This document shows positions 54,312 through 62,619 of a DNA stretch of 64,000 nucleotides, piece by piece. A program made the translations under genes and the position numbers. The DNA lies in assembly GCA_017472965.1 (NCBI GenBank), contig JAFUNR010000004.1, positions 107,636 to 171,635 on the forward strand, read 5' to 3'. Each line of letters opens with the position of its first letter. Position 1 is the stretch's first letter. The DNA is from Oscillospiraceae bacterium. Lineage in GTDB: Bacteria; Bacillota; Clostridia; Oscillospirales; Ruminococcaceae. Under the pieces are notes generated by a model. It saw only the letters and a program-made list of their open reading frames with translations. It was not told where the DNA came from and searched no databases.

Positions 54312-55673
54312 ATGCAGACTTATTTGAAAAACGGCTACATCGTGACCATGGGCGCTGATGAGACTGTTTACGACGGCGGCGGCGTGCTCATCGAAGGTGA
54401 AAACATTGTGGCTGTCGGCAGGATCGACCCCAAGCTGGTCAAGCCCGATGCCGAAGTCATCGATCTGCAGGGCAAGTATGTGCTGCCCGGCTTCGTCAAT
54501 ACCCATGTGCACACCTCGCAGCAGATCTCCCGCGGTGTGGGTGACGACGTGGATTTCATGACCTGGCTGCACAAGCGTATGTGGCCCTATGAGAGCAACA
54601 TGACCGAAGAGGATTCCTACGTCTCCACCCTGATGACTTCTCTGGAGCTGATCCGTTCCGGCGTCACCTCCTTTGCCGAGCCCGGCGGTCAGTTCGTCTC
54701 CGGCATGGCCCGCGCCACCGCCGAATCCGGCCTGCGCGGCAAGCTGGCAAAGTCCGTTATGGACTGCGGCGAGGGTCTGCCCGCCGTCTGGCAGAAGACC
54801 ACCCAGCAGGAGCTGGACGAACAGGTCTATGATCTGGAGCGCTTCCACAACACTGCCGACGGCCGTGTACAGGTGTGGTTCGGTCTGCGCACCATCTTCA
54901 ATAACACCGACGAGCTGATCGTCAAAACCAAGGAGCTGGCCGATAAGTACGGCGTGGGCATTCATATGCATGTTGCCGAGGCTAAGAGCGAGCAGGAGTT
55001 CACCTATGCCAAGTTCGGCGAGGGTACCGTCAAGCATCTGGAAAATCTGGGTGTGCTGGATAAGAACCTGCTGGCCGTACATACCGTTTATCTCACCGAT
55101 GAGGAGCTGGAGCTGTTCAAAAAGCGCGAGGTCAAGGTCTCGCACAACCCCGCCTCCGCCATGCGTGTGCTGGGCTTTGCCCGCATCCCCGAGATGCTGG
55201 ATATGGGTATCATGCCCTCCATCGGCACCGACGGCGCTTCCTCCTCCAACCGTATGGATATGGTGGATGAGATGTGGCTGACATCTCTGATCCACAAGGG
55301 CCGTATGCTGGATTCCACCGTGGTCCCCAGTCAGGATATCCTGCGCATGGCCACCAAGTGGGGCGCCCGTGCTCTGATGGATGACCATCTGTACGGCTCT
55401 CTGGAGGCCGGCAAGAAGGCCGACCTGATCGTTATCGATCCCCATGGCCCGTCCATGATGCCTGTCAATGACCGCATCGCCTCTCTGGTCACCGCCATGC
55501 ACTCCAACAACATCCAGTCCACCATGTGCAACGGCAAGTGGCTGATGAAGGACCGTGTCATTCTGACGCTGGATGAGGAGGCCATTCTGAAGGAGGCCTG
55601 TGCCCGCGGCGCCGCCATCTATGACCGTGCAGGCATCGTTCTGCCCGATCGCTTCCCCGTGGTTAAGGTGTGA
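54312..55673 (+). CDS. Metal-dependent amidohydrolase, probable purine-related deaminase
   Basis: 453 residues, amidohydrolase TIM barrel of the cytosine deaminase/MtaD/guanine deaminase branch. The metal motif is HVH (His65, His67) in PGFVNTHVHTSQQ; later HMHVAEAKSE, VSHNPASAMR and GTDGASSSNRMDM supply the remaining His and Asp ligands. Relatives deaminate methylthioadenosine/S-adenosylhomocysteine, guanine or 8-oxoguanine; the sequence alone does not choose. First gene of an operon with adenine deaminase and a purine permease, which favours a purine substrate. AAAGGAG precedes the ATG. Confidence 0.85.
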   Translation: MQTYLKNGYIVTMGADETVYDGGGVLIEGENIVAVGRIDPKLVKPDAEVIDLQGKYVLPGFVNTHVHTSQQISRGVGDDVDFMTWLHKRMWPYESNMTEEDSYVSTLMTSLELIRSGVTSFAEPGGQFVSGMARATAESGLRGKLAKSVMDCGEGLPAVWQKTTQQELDEQVYDLERFHNTADGRVQVWFGLRTIFNNTDELIVKTKELADKYGVGIHMHVAEAKSEQEFTYAKFGEGTVKHLENLGVLDKNLLAVHTVYLTDEELELFKKREVKVSHNPASAMRVLGFARIPEMLDMGIMPSIGTDGASSSNRMDMVDEMWLTSLIHKGRMLDSTVVPSQDILRMATKWGARALMDDHLYGSLEAGKKADLIVIDPHGPSMMPVNDRIASLVTAMHSNNIQSTMCNGKWLMKDRVILTLDEEAILKEACARGAAIYDRAGIVLPDRFPVVKV

Positions 55674-55678
55674 GTACG

Positions 55679-56614
55679 ATGACGAAAACCTGGCCCAGAG
55701 CGCTGCTTCTGGGTATTGCCTCATCGGTATTCTTTTCCGTTACATATGTGGTCAACAGTGCCATGGCCCAGAGCGGCGGCGATTGGCTGTGGAGCGCAAG
55801 CCTGCGCTACCTGTTTATGCTGCCCATCCTGCTGGTGCTTACCGCCAAAAGCGGCTGGGCGCCGGTATGGCAGGAGATCCGCCGTGCGCCGGGCAAGTGG
55901 CTGCTGTGGAGTCTGATCGGTTTCGGTGCTTTCTATGCGCCCATGACCTTTGCCTCTGCCTACGGCCCGGGCTGGATGGTGGCCGGCACCTTTCAGTTTA
56001 CCAGTTTTGCAGGCGCACTGGAAACACCGCTGTTCCGGGATGAGAACGGCGCCCGCCGACGCATTCCGGTACGGTTGTTTCCCGCTTTTGCCATCATCAT
56101 TTTCGGCGTGTTCCTGCTGCAGCTGGAGCAGATGCGGCTGGAGGCTGATCTTGCCCGTGCACTGCTGTTTTCGGTGCCGGTGCTGATCTCTGCCTTTGCC
56201 TATCCGCTGGGCAACCGCAAAACCATGGAGCTTTGCGAAAACCGATTGAACACGATGCAGCGGGTGCTGGCAATGACGGTGTGCAGCCTGCCCCTATGGC
56301 TGCTGATGGCCGCCATAGGCACTCTGCGCAGCGGGTTTCCGCCGCCGGCGCAGCTGGCCCGCGGACTGGCTGTGGCGGTATTTTCCGGCGTGACGGCCAC
56401 CGTGGTGTTTTTCAAAGCAACGGCGCTGGTGCGTACACAGCCCCAGCGTCTGGCACTGGTGGAATCCACCCAGTGCGGCGAGGTCATCTTCTCCCTGATC
56501 GGAGGCATCCTTCTGCTTGGCGATGCCTGGCCCGGCAGCTTCGGTTGGCTGGGGCTTGTGCTGATCGTGGGCGGAATGATCATAAACAGTTGGTTAGCGT
56601 CCCATTCCAGATAA
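55679..56614 (+). CDS. EmrE-type (DMT superfamily) efflux transporter
   Basis: 311 residues with ten hydrophobic segments, of the 'multidrug resistance efflux transporter' group of the drug/metabolite superfamily. SSVFFSVTYVVNSAMAQSGG, the central TFASAYGPGWMVAGTFQ and LVESTQCGEVIFSLIGGI near the end are typical. ATG 55679 is chosen, 10 bases after AAGG; GTG 55670, overlapping the previous stop, is the alternative. It sits between two purine deaminase genes, so it may move a purine or its product, which is inference. Confidence 0.8.
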   Translation: MTKTWPRALLLGIASSVFFSVTYVVNSAMAQSGGDWLWSASLRYLFMLPILLVLTAKSGWAPVWQEIRRAPGKWLLWSLIGFGAFYAPMTFASAYGPGWMVAGTFQFTSFAGALETPLFRDENGARRRIPVRLFPAFAIIIFGVFLLQLEQMRLEADLARALLFSVPVLISAFAYPLGNRKTMELCENRLNTMQRVLAMTVCSLPLWLLMAAIGTLRSGFPPPAQLARGLAVAVFSGVTATVVFFKATALVRTQPQRLALVESTQCGEVIFSLIGGILLLGDAWPGSFGWLGLVLIVGGMIINSWLASHSR

Positions 56615-56660
56615 ATCCCTATCCGACCCCAAAATCATTAAAAAACAGGAGGACAATCCA

Positions 56661-58430
56661 ATGAACAAGGAACTGCTGGCTGTTGCCAAGGGCAACAAAC
56701 CCGCCGATCTGGTCGTTACCAACGGCAAGATCGTCAACGTTTACTCCGGTGAGATCTATGAGGGCGGTGTGGCCGTCTGCGGCGACACCATCGCTGCGGT
56801 GGGCGATGTCGCCTATTGCATCGGCGAGGGCACCAAGGTCATCGATGCGCAGGGCAATTACCTGACTCCCGGCTTCCTGGATGGCCACATCCATCCCGAA
56901 AGCTCTTCGCTGGCTATCCGTCCCTTTGCCGAGGCTGTGCTGGCTCATGGTACCACCGGCATCATGACCGACCTGCACGAGATCGGTGTTGTTTCCGGTC
57001 TGGAGGGCATCGAAGCCGTCCTGAAGGAGGCCGAGGCCACCGATCTGAAGGTCTACTTCATCGTTCCTTCCCATGTTCCCTTTGCTCCCAATCTGGAGAC
57101 TTCCGGCGGTCACTTTGATCCCGCCATCATCCGCAAGGCTCTGCAGCGCAAGGATGCTGTCGGTCTGTCCGAGTGTGTCGGCCACTACATTGTTGCCGAG
57201 CACCCCGAGCTGCTGGAATCCTTTGATGACACCCTGTCTATGCCCGGCAAGACCCTGCAGGGTCACCTGCCCGCCATCTACGGCCCCAACATGGCTGCCT
57301 GCGCCGCCGCCGGTGTCGCTACCTGCCATGAGTCCTTCTGCGAGCAGGATGTGTACGAGCGTCTGCGCAACGGCATCCATCTGCAGATGCGCGAGGGCTC
57401 TGCCGCCCGCAATATGCAGCTGGGCCTGCTGAAGGCTGTGATCGACAGCGGCGTGGATACCACCAATGTGTCCATCGTCACCGATGACCTGCACACCTGC
57501 GATCTGAAGGATCGCGGCCATATGGATGACTCCCTGCGCACCGCTTTCGGTCAGGGTCTGGATTTCCTGAAGGGCATCCAGATGGTCACCATCAACTGCG
57601 CCCGCGCCTTCAAGCTGGATGATAAGATCGGCTCTCTGACTCCCGGCCGCCGCGCTGATATCAACATCACCACCGGCAGCGAGGACTTCAAGGTGCTGAC
57701 CACCTTTGCCGGCGGCAAGCAGATCACCGACAACGGCAACCTGCTGGTGCACTACGAGGCTGCCGAGCACGAGCCCTGCATCCTGAACACCATGCATCTG
57801 GTCAACCCCATCACCGCCGACAGCTTCAAGATGCATGTTTCTCCCAACGCCAAGAAGGCCAAGGTCATCTGCATGGATACCCTGCCCTACATCCCCTTCA
57901 CCAGCCGTCGTGATGTCGAGCTGGACGTGGTGGACGGCGTTATCCAGTGCGATACCGAGCAGGATGTTCTGTACATCGCTCAGGTGGAGCGTCACGGCGT
58001 CAACGGCAACATCGGCAAGGCCTTTATGGGCGGCTTCCATATCAAGGGCGGCGCTCTGGCTTCCTCTGTTGGCCACGACAACCACAACATCATCGTCATG
58101 GGCGACAGCTTCGAGGATATGGCTCTGGCTGTCAACCGCTGCGTTGAGCTGGGCGGCGGTCAGGTCATCGTGCGCAACGGTGAGGTTGCCGCCGAGGTTG
58201 CCTACCCCATCTGCGGTCTGATGAGCGACCTGTCTCTGGACGAGCTGGCTGCCCAGAAGAAGGCTCTGAACGCGGTCGCCTACGAGATGGGCACCCCGAT
58301 CCAGATCCCCTTCATGTTCCTGTGCTTCATCTGCCTGGCCTGCATCGAGGCCTATGCCGTTACCGATAAGGGCTTCATCGATGTGGAAAAAGGCGAGATC
58401 ATCGATCCCATTCTGGAAGTCATCGAATAA
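56661..58430 (+). CDS. ade: Adenine deaminase
   Basis: 589-residue Ade enzyme converting adenine to hypoxanthine and ammonia with a metal cofactor. PGFLDGHIHPESS holds the HxH ligands (about residue 75-77), GTTGIMTDLHEIG and VGLSECVGHY follow, then VSIVTDDLHTCDL. The C-terminal domain contains GGAL and VGHDNHNIIV as in B. subtilis AdeC. AGGAGG precedes ATG 56661 by 8 bases. Strong codon bias suggests high expression. Its product can enter nucleotide pools through the Hpt encoded at 21.8 kb. Confidence 0.95.
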   Translation: MNKELLAVAKGNKPADLVVTNGKIVNVYSGEIYEGGVAVCGDTIAAVGDVAYCIGEGTKVIDAQGNYLTPGFLDGHIHPESSSLAIRPFAEAVLAHGTTGIMTDLHEIGVVSGLEGIEAVLKEAEATDLKVYFIVPSHVPFAPNLETSGGHFDPAIIRKALQRKDAVGLSECVGHYIVAEHPELLESFDDTLSMPGKTLQGHLPAIYGPNMAACAAAGVATCHESFCEQDVYERLRNGIHLQMREGSAARNMQLGLLKAVIDSGVDTTNVSIVTDDLHTCDLKDRGHMDDSLRTAFGQGLDFLKGIQMVTINCARAFKLDDKIGSLTPGRRADINITTGSEDFKVLTTFAGGKQITDNGNLLVHYEAAEHEPCILNTMHLVNPITADSFKMHVSPNAKKAKVICMDTLPYIPFTSRRDVELDVVDGVIQCDTEQDVLYIAQVERHGVNGNIGKAFMGGFHIKGGALASSVGHDNHNIIVMGDSFEDMALAVNRCVELGGGQVIVRNGEVAAEVAYPICGLMSDLSLDELAAQKKALNAVAYEMGTPIQIPFMFLCFICLACIEAYAVTDKGFIDVEKGEIIDPILEVIE

Positions 58431-58511
58431 TTCCCGTATCCGCGGCCGGTGCGCGGGGGCGGCCCGTGCACCGGTCATAAACAAATAAATAAAAAGAGAG
58501 GGTATTTTCCA

Positions 58512-59843
58512 ATGAAGAAGGATTTCTTCCGTCTGGGCGAGCGCGATACCAACTTTAAGCGCGAGCTGCTGGCGGGCTTCACCACCTTCGTCACGATGGC
58601 CTATGTGCTGGCTCTGCAGCCTTCCGCCATTGCGGGCTTTGGCCCCGATGCCGGTATCACCGACATCAACGGCGTGTATATCAGCAAGTCCGCTCTGATG
58701 GTCATGTGTGCTCTGATTTCTGGTCTGGTCACCATCCTGATGGGTCTGTATGCCAACCTGCCTCTGGCGCTTTCCTGCGGTATGGGCACCAACTTCATGC
58801 TGGGCGGCATGGTGCAGGCCGGTGCAGTTTCCTTTGGCTGGGTCATGGCCCTGCTGCTGTGCTCCGGTGTCATTTTCATCCTGATCACTGTTCTGGGTCT
58901 GCGCAAGGTCATCGTTGAGATGCTGCCCAAGAATATGAAGATCGCCACCGCCACCGCCGTTGGCTTCTTTGTTTCCTATCTGGGCTTTGACAACACCGGT
59001 CTGGCCATGTTCGAGGGCGGCTCTCTGGCTCTGGGCGATTTCACCCAGACCACCGTTCAGCTGGCTCTGATCACCTTTGCCATCACCGCTGTGCTGACCG
59101 CCTTCAAGGTTCGCGGCGCTATCCTGATCGGCATTCTGGCCGGCACTGTCATCGGTATCCCCATGGGCGTTACCGTGTGGCCCGGCAGCCTGGTCGCTGT
59201 CCCCGATATGGGCGAGATCGGCAATGTTGTCTTCGCCTATGACTTCAAGTCCCTTCTGGCCAATATCCCCAGCGCTCTGGTTATGATCTTTGTGCTGTTC
59301 ACCGGCGACTTCTTCGCCACCTTCTCCGCTCTGACCGCTGTCAGCGTGCAGACCGGCTGGGCCGATGAGGACGGCAACCTGCCCCACATCGAGAAGCCTT
59401 TCCTGGTGGACGCCATCGGTACCGTGGCTGGTTCTGCCACCGGCAACACCACCATCACAACCTTCATCGAATCCACCATCGGCGTTGAGGCCGGCGGCCG
59501 TACCGGTCTCTCTGCTCTGGTGACCGGCGTGCTGTTCCTGCTGTGCATCTTCTTCAGCCCGCTGTTCCTGATGATCCCCACCTGCGTCACCGGCATTGCC
59601 CTGATCTTCGTGGGCTTCTCCATGATGTCCAGCTTCACCGCCATCGACTTCTCTGATTTCAAGAATGCCTTTGGCCCGCTGACTCTGATCATCTTCACCA
59701 CCTTCACCGGCGATATCGCTGCCGGCATCTCTCTGGGCATTCTGGCCGATGTGTTCATCAAGCTGGTCACCGGCAAGGGCAAGACTGTGCATCCCGCTAT
59801 GTACGTCCTGTGCATCCCCCTGATCCTGTACTTTATCGTTTGA
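58512..59843 (+). CDS. AzgA/PbuG-type purine permease (NCS2 family)
   Basis: 443 residues with about 12-13 membrane segments. RELLAGFTTFVTMAYVLALQ is the canonical N-terminal part, GMGTNFMLGG and later ATGNTTITTFIESTIGVEAG with GRTGLSALVTG are the substrate-binding signatures of the AzgA-like hypoxanthine/guanine/adenine proton symporters. It brings adenine and related bases to the deaminases encoded upstream. Start at ATG 58512 behind AGAGAGGG. Last gene of the operon, followed by a terminator. Confidence 0.92.
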   Translation: MKKDFFRLGERDTNFKRELLAGFTTFVTMAYVLALQPSAIAGFGPDAGITDINGVYISKSALMVMCALISGLVTILMGLYANLPLALSCGMGTNFMLGGMVQAGAVSFGWVMALLLCSGVIFILITVLGLRKVIVEMLPKNMKIATATAVGFFVSYLGFDNTGLAMFEGGSLALGDFTQTTVQLALITFAITAVLTAFKVRGAILIGILAGTVIGIPMGVTVWPGSLVAVPDMGEIGNVVFAYDFKSLLANIPSALVMIFVLFTGDFFATFSALTAVSVQTGWADEDGNLPHIEKPFLVDAIGTVAGSATGNTTITTFIESTIGVEAGGRTGLSALVTGVLFLLCIFFSPLFLMIPTCVTGIALIFVGFSMMSSFTAIDFSDFKNAFGPLTLIIFTTFTGDIAAGISLGILADVFIKLVTGKGKTVHPAMYVLCIPLILYFIV

Positions 59844-59871
59844 TTTCTGTTCAGGAAAAACCGACTCAACA

Positions 59872-59907
59872 AAAAAGGCGCGTCCGGCACTGCCGGGCGC
59901 GTCTTTT
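59872..59907 (+). terminator. Terminator of the purine-salvage operon
   Basis: GC-rich hairpin GGCGCGTCCGGCA / TGCCGGGCGCGTC flanked by AAAAAA and TTTT; may also serve the converging oxidoreductase gene. Confidence 0.8.
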
Positions 59908-59942
59908 GCTTTATGCGGATGATGGGGGAGAGAGCAGCAGAC

Positions 59943-61316
59943 TTATACCAGATCCTGCGCGATGCAGCGGGCAACATGTACGCCGCTGGCGGAAGCATGG
60001 GAAAGCGAATGCGTGATGCCGCTGCCGTCGCCGATGATGTAAAGGCCCTTGTAGCGGGATTCCAGCTTGTCGCTGACCTCGACCTCCATATTGTAGAATT
60101 TGACCTCCACGCCGTACAGCAGCGTGTCGTCATTGGCAGTACCGGGGGCGACCTTATCCAACGCGTAGATCATCTCGATGATGCCGTCCAGAATGCGCTT
60201 GGGCAGCACAAGGCTCAGATCACCGGGGGTGGCGTTCAGGGTGGGGGTGAGGAAGGCGTCCTGAATACGGTTTGGCGTGGAGCGGCGGCCGCGGATCAGA
60301 TCGCCGAATTTCTGCACGATGACACCGCCGCCCAGCATGTTGCTCAGTCGGGCGATGCTCTCGCCGTAGCCGTTGGAATCCTTGAACGGCTCGGAGAAAT
60401 GCTTGGCCACCAGCAGTGCAAAGTTCGTGTTTTCGGTCTGACGGGCAGGATCCTCATAGCTGTGGCCGTTCACAGTGATGATGCCGTTGGTGTTCTCGTT
60501 CACCACGCTGCCGCGGGGATTCATGCAGAAGGTACGCACCTTGTCGCCGTATTTCTCGGTGCGGTAGACGATTTTGCTCTCATAAAGCTCATCGGTCAGA
60601 TGAGCGAAAACAGCGGCAGGCAGCTCCACGCGCACGCCGATATCCACACGGTTGGATTTGGTGGGGATGTTCATCTCGCGGCAGACCTCTTCCATCCATT
60701 TGCTGCCGCTGCGGCCCACCGAAACAACACATTCGCTGCAGGTGTAGCTTGCTTCGGCACAGCGGATCTCGTAACCGTTTTCGATGGCAGAGATGGAGTG
60801 CACCGGCGTATCAAAGTAGAAATCCACCTGATCCTTCAGATAGTTGTACAAATTTTCCAGCACCACATAGTTGATATCGGTGCCCAGATGGCGTACCGAA
60901 GCATCCAGCAGATGCAGGTTGTTCTGGATGCACAGTGTTTTAAAGCGGGAGCCCGCCGTGGAATACAGCTTGGTGCCCTCGCCGCCGAAGCGCATATTGA
61001 TCTCATCCACATAGCGCATCAGCTCCAGCGCCGGCTTTTTGCCGATGTATTCGTACAGCGTGCCGCCAAAATCGTTGGTGATGTTATATTTTCCGTCGGA
61101 AAAAGCGCCTGCACCGCCGAAACCGCTCATGATGGAGCAGCTTTTGCAGCCGATGCAGGATTTGATCTTATCCCCGTCGATGGGGCAGCGGCGCTTGTTC
61201 AGCGCGTGACCGGCCTCGAACACCGCGATCTTTTTGCCCGGGCAGCGCTGCACCAGTTCGTAGGCAGAGAAAATGCCGCCGGGGCCTGCGCCGATGATGA
61301 TGACATCGTATTTCAT
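59943..61316 (-). CDS. NAD(P)/FAD-dependent oxidoreductase
   Basis: 457 residues. The FAD-binding dinucleotide fold is DVIIIGAGPGGIFSAYEL at the N-terminus, VFEAGHALNKRRCPIDG follows, then a cysteine-rich stretch SCIGCKSCSIMSGFGGAGAF, and the C-terminus LYIIGDGSGITHSLSHASAS. This is the pattern of the 'FAD-dependent protein' group related to glutamate synthase small-subunit-like dehydrogenases, common in Clostridia, with unknown substrate. The Cys motif could bind a cluster or be redox-active. The ATG at 61316 follows GCAGGAGG. Its promoter lies in one copy of the 46-bp repeat. Confidence 0.85.
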   Translation of the reverse strand: MKYDVIIIGAGPGGIFSAYELVQRCPGKKIAVFEAGHALNKRRCPIDGDKIKSCIGCKSCSIMSGFGGAGAFSDGKYNITNDFGGTLYEYIGKKPALELMRYVDEINMRFGGEGTKLYSTAGSRFKTLCIQNNLHLLDASVRHLGTDINYVVLENLYNYLKDQVDFYFDTPVHSISAIENGYEIRCAEASYTCSECVVSVGRSGSKWMEEVCREMNIPTKSNRVDIGVRVELPAAVFAHLTDELYESKIVYRTEKYGDKVRTFCMNPRGSVVNENTNGIITVNGHSYEDPARQTENTNFALLVAKHFSEPFKDSNGYGESIARLSNMLGGGVIVQKFGDLIRGRRSTPNRIQDAFLTPTLNATPGDLSLVLPKRILDGIIEMIYALDKVAPGTANDDTLLYGVEVKFYNMEVEVSDKLESRYKGLYIIGDGSGITHSLSHASASGVHVARCIAQDLV

Positions 61317-61395
61317 AAGAATAACCTCCTGCCGCCGAAAAACGGGACGGCAACCTGATCCTGTGCGGACAGTTTTGTCGTACACATACAATAAT

Positions 61396-61424
61396 ATCAT
61401 ATCATGAAACTGTTGATTTGACAA
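61396..61424 (-). promoter_or_regulatory. Promoter of the FAD oxidoreductase gene, inside the repeat
   Basis: Minus strand TTGTCA (61424-61419) and TATGAT (61401-61396) with a 17-base spacer. The -35, spacer and all but two bases of the -10 lie within the left 46-bp repeat copy. Confidence 0.65.
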
Positions 61425-61443
61425 GTCCGCAAATCGCTGGTAC
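61398..61443. repeat. 46-bp direct repeat, left copy
   Basis: Perfect 46-base copy (begins CATATCATGAAAC, ends ATCGCTGGTAC) of the sequence at 62444-62489. The two copies are 1046 bases apart and enclose the AT-rich HAD gene segment. Confidence 0.95.
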
Positions 61444-61463
61444 GGATACACATATATACAGAA

Positions 61464-61493
61464 AGAGTTATCCCTAAATTAAGAGATAACTCT
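61464..61493. repeat. Hairpin in the AT-rich segment
   Basis: AGAGTTATC / GATAACTCT (61464-61472 / 61485-61493), followed on the plus strand by ATTTTTG and on the minus strand by TTCTG. It lies downstream of the minus-strand HAD gene and might end its transcript. Confidence 0.45.
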
Positions 61494-61502
61494 ATTTTTG
61501 AT

Positions 61503-61522
61503 GGTATGATAAAAATCATACC
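61503..61522. repeat. Perfect 8-bp inverted repeat, operator-like
   Basis: GGTATGAT-AAAA-ATCATACC, with a further half-site ATCATAC at 61535-61541. The rest of 61444-61659 is AT-rich and shows no gene. It could be a repressor site from the donor of this segment; nothing links it to a known regulator. Confidence 0.4.
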
Positions 61523-61659
61523 GACATCTTGAAAATCATACTAAAGAGAATATAGTTAAAAACTTTGTTTTTAAGCGGTAAATATGCCAAAAGTATGACG
61601 GTTATTCCTGCCTTGCCCTGAAATGTTCTATAAAATTCTGTTTATAAATCTAAATTATA

Positions 61660-62346
61660 TTAGTTTTGCTTTTCCACATATTCTATCAACTGTCTTAAAT
61701 CATTTATAGTCCACTCATCGTTATGTCTTTGACTACGGTCAATCAAAAAAGAAGTAAAGCCTTGCTGTCTTGCTCCGTCAGCTTCCGGTTTGTAATCATC
61801 AACATAAAAACTTTCTTCTGCTGTTACACCTTGTGCGCTCAAAGCTGCATTAAAAATAATCGGACTTGGTTTGCCTGCTCCGACTAAAGAACTTGCAGTA
61901 AATGAAGTGAAATATTTTGCTATACCTAATTGTTGCAATGTAAATTCAAGTGACGGCGAAGTATCGCTGATAACCCCCATTTTATAACCACGCATTTTAA
62001 AGTATTCTAATACCTCTATGGTTTCAGGGAAAAGTTTTCTGTCACCATTACACCACAATTCATTAAATAACATCTCTGCGCGTTCTTCAACGTCTTGCTC
62101 AATACCCTCTTCGATGAGTAAATGTCTATAATATCTTTTAAAGAAATTACGTTCATCTTCAAGTGTTTTATACCAAGGCTTTTTACCTTCACTTGCTATA
62201 TTAAAAAGTTTCATCATTTTTTCATAAGATAATTCAAATGGTTTTCCAGACCACTTGCTAATTTGACTATCGCGCCAAATTTCTTTTTCTTTACAAAAAT
62301 AAGTTATCGTTCCGTCTCTGTCAAAGAAAATAGCCTTATATTTCAT
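61660..62346 (-). CDS. HAD-superfamily hydrolase, AT-rich and probably acquired
   Basis: 228 residues. Motif I is FFDRDGTITYF (Asp nucleophile pair DxD), motif II VISDTSPS, motif III lysine in GAGKPSP, motif IV YVDDYKPEADGARQQGF. This is a phosphatase/phosphoglycolate-phosphatase-like HAD protein with a helical cap; substrate unknown. Base and codon use (AAA, ATA, AGA, TTA) is far more AT-rich than all neighbours, and the gene lies between perfect 46-bp repeats, both signs of transfer. ATG 62346 follows AGGATGG. Confidence 0.85.
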   Translation of the reverse strand: MKYKAIFFDRDGTITYFCKEKEIWRDSQISKWSGKPFELSYEKMMKLFNIASEGKKPWYKTLEDERNFFKRYYRHLLIEEGIEQDVEERAEMLFNELWCNGDRKLFPETIEVLEYFKMRGYKMGVISDTSPSLEFTLQQLGIAKYFTSFTASSLVGAGKPSPIIFNAALSAQGVTAEESFYVDDYKPEADGARQQGFTSFLIDRSQRHNDEWTINDLRQLIEYVEKQN

Positions 62347-62441
62347 CAATATACCATCCTATAAACATATTACATTTTAATTATAACATAAAACGGCAAA
62401 ATATCTATATAAATAATTAGATTTGTTCCTATTGTGCCTCA

Positions 62442-62470
62442 ACCATATCATGAAACTGTTGATTTGACAA
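62442..62470 (-). promoter_or_regulatory. Promoter copy in the right repeat, upstream of the HAD gene
   Basis: Minus strand TTGTCA (62470-62465) and TATGGT (62447-62442) with 17-base spacer; the same element as the FAD gene promoter, but the flanking bases change the -10 from TATGAT to TATGGT. It lies about 95 bases upstream of the HAD start. Confidence 0.5.
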
Positions 62471-62489
62471 GTCCGCAAATCGCTGGTAC
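62444..62489. repeat. 46-bp direct repeat, right copy
   Basis: Identical to 61398-61443. After it the sequence returns to the GC content of the host genome. Confidence 0.95.
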
Positions 62490-62524
62490 CGATCTGCAAT
62501 TTACAGGAAAAAAGGGAAAAACAC

Positions 62525-62553
62525 TTCCAATACACAGAATTTTCTGGTATGAT
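62525..62553 (+). promoter_or_regulatory. Promoter of the aminotransferase gene
   Basis: TGG-TATGAT (extended -10, hexamer 62548-62553) with a weak TTCCAA (62525-62530) at 17 bases, about 67 bases before the start codon. Confidence 0.55.
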
Positions 62554-62619
62554 ATAAGGTAGTGTAAGAATACGAATGAAGTTTATTGCCGAAAGTGAAG
62601 AAGAGAGGAAGTTTGTATC

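Noticed and set aside
56619-59792. A 1057-codon open frame on the minus strand opposite ade and the purine permease
   Set aside because: Low-complexity Gly/His/Gln/Asp-rich translation with no family motif; it is the antisense shadow of two strongly codon-biased genes.
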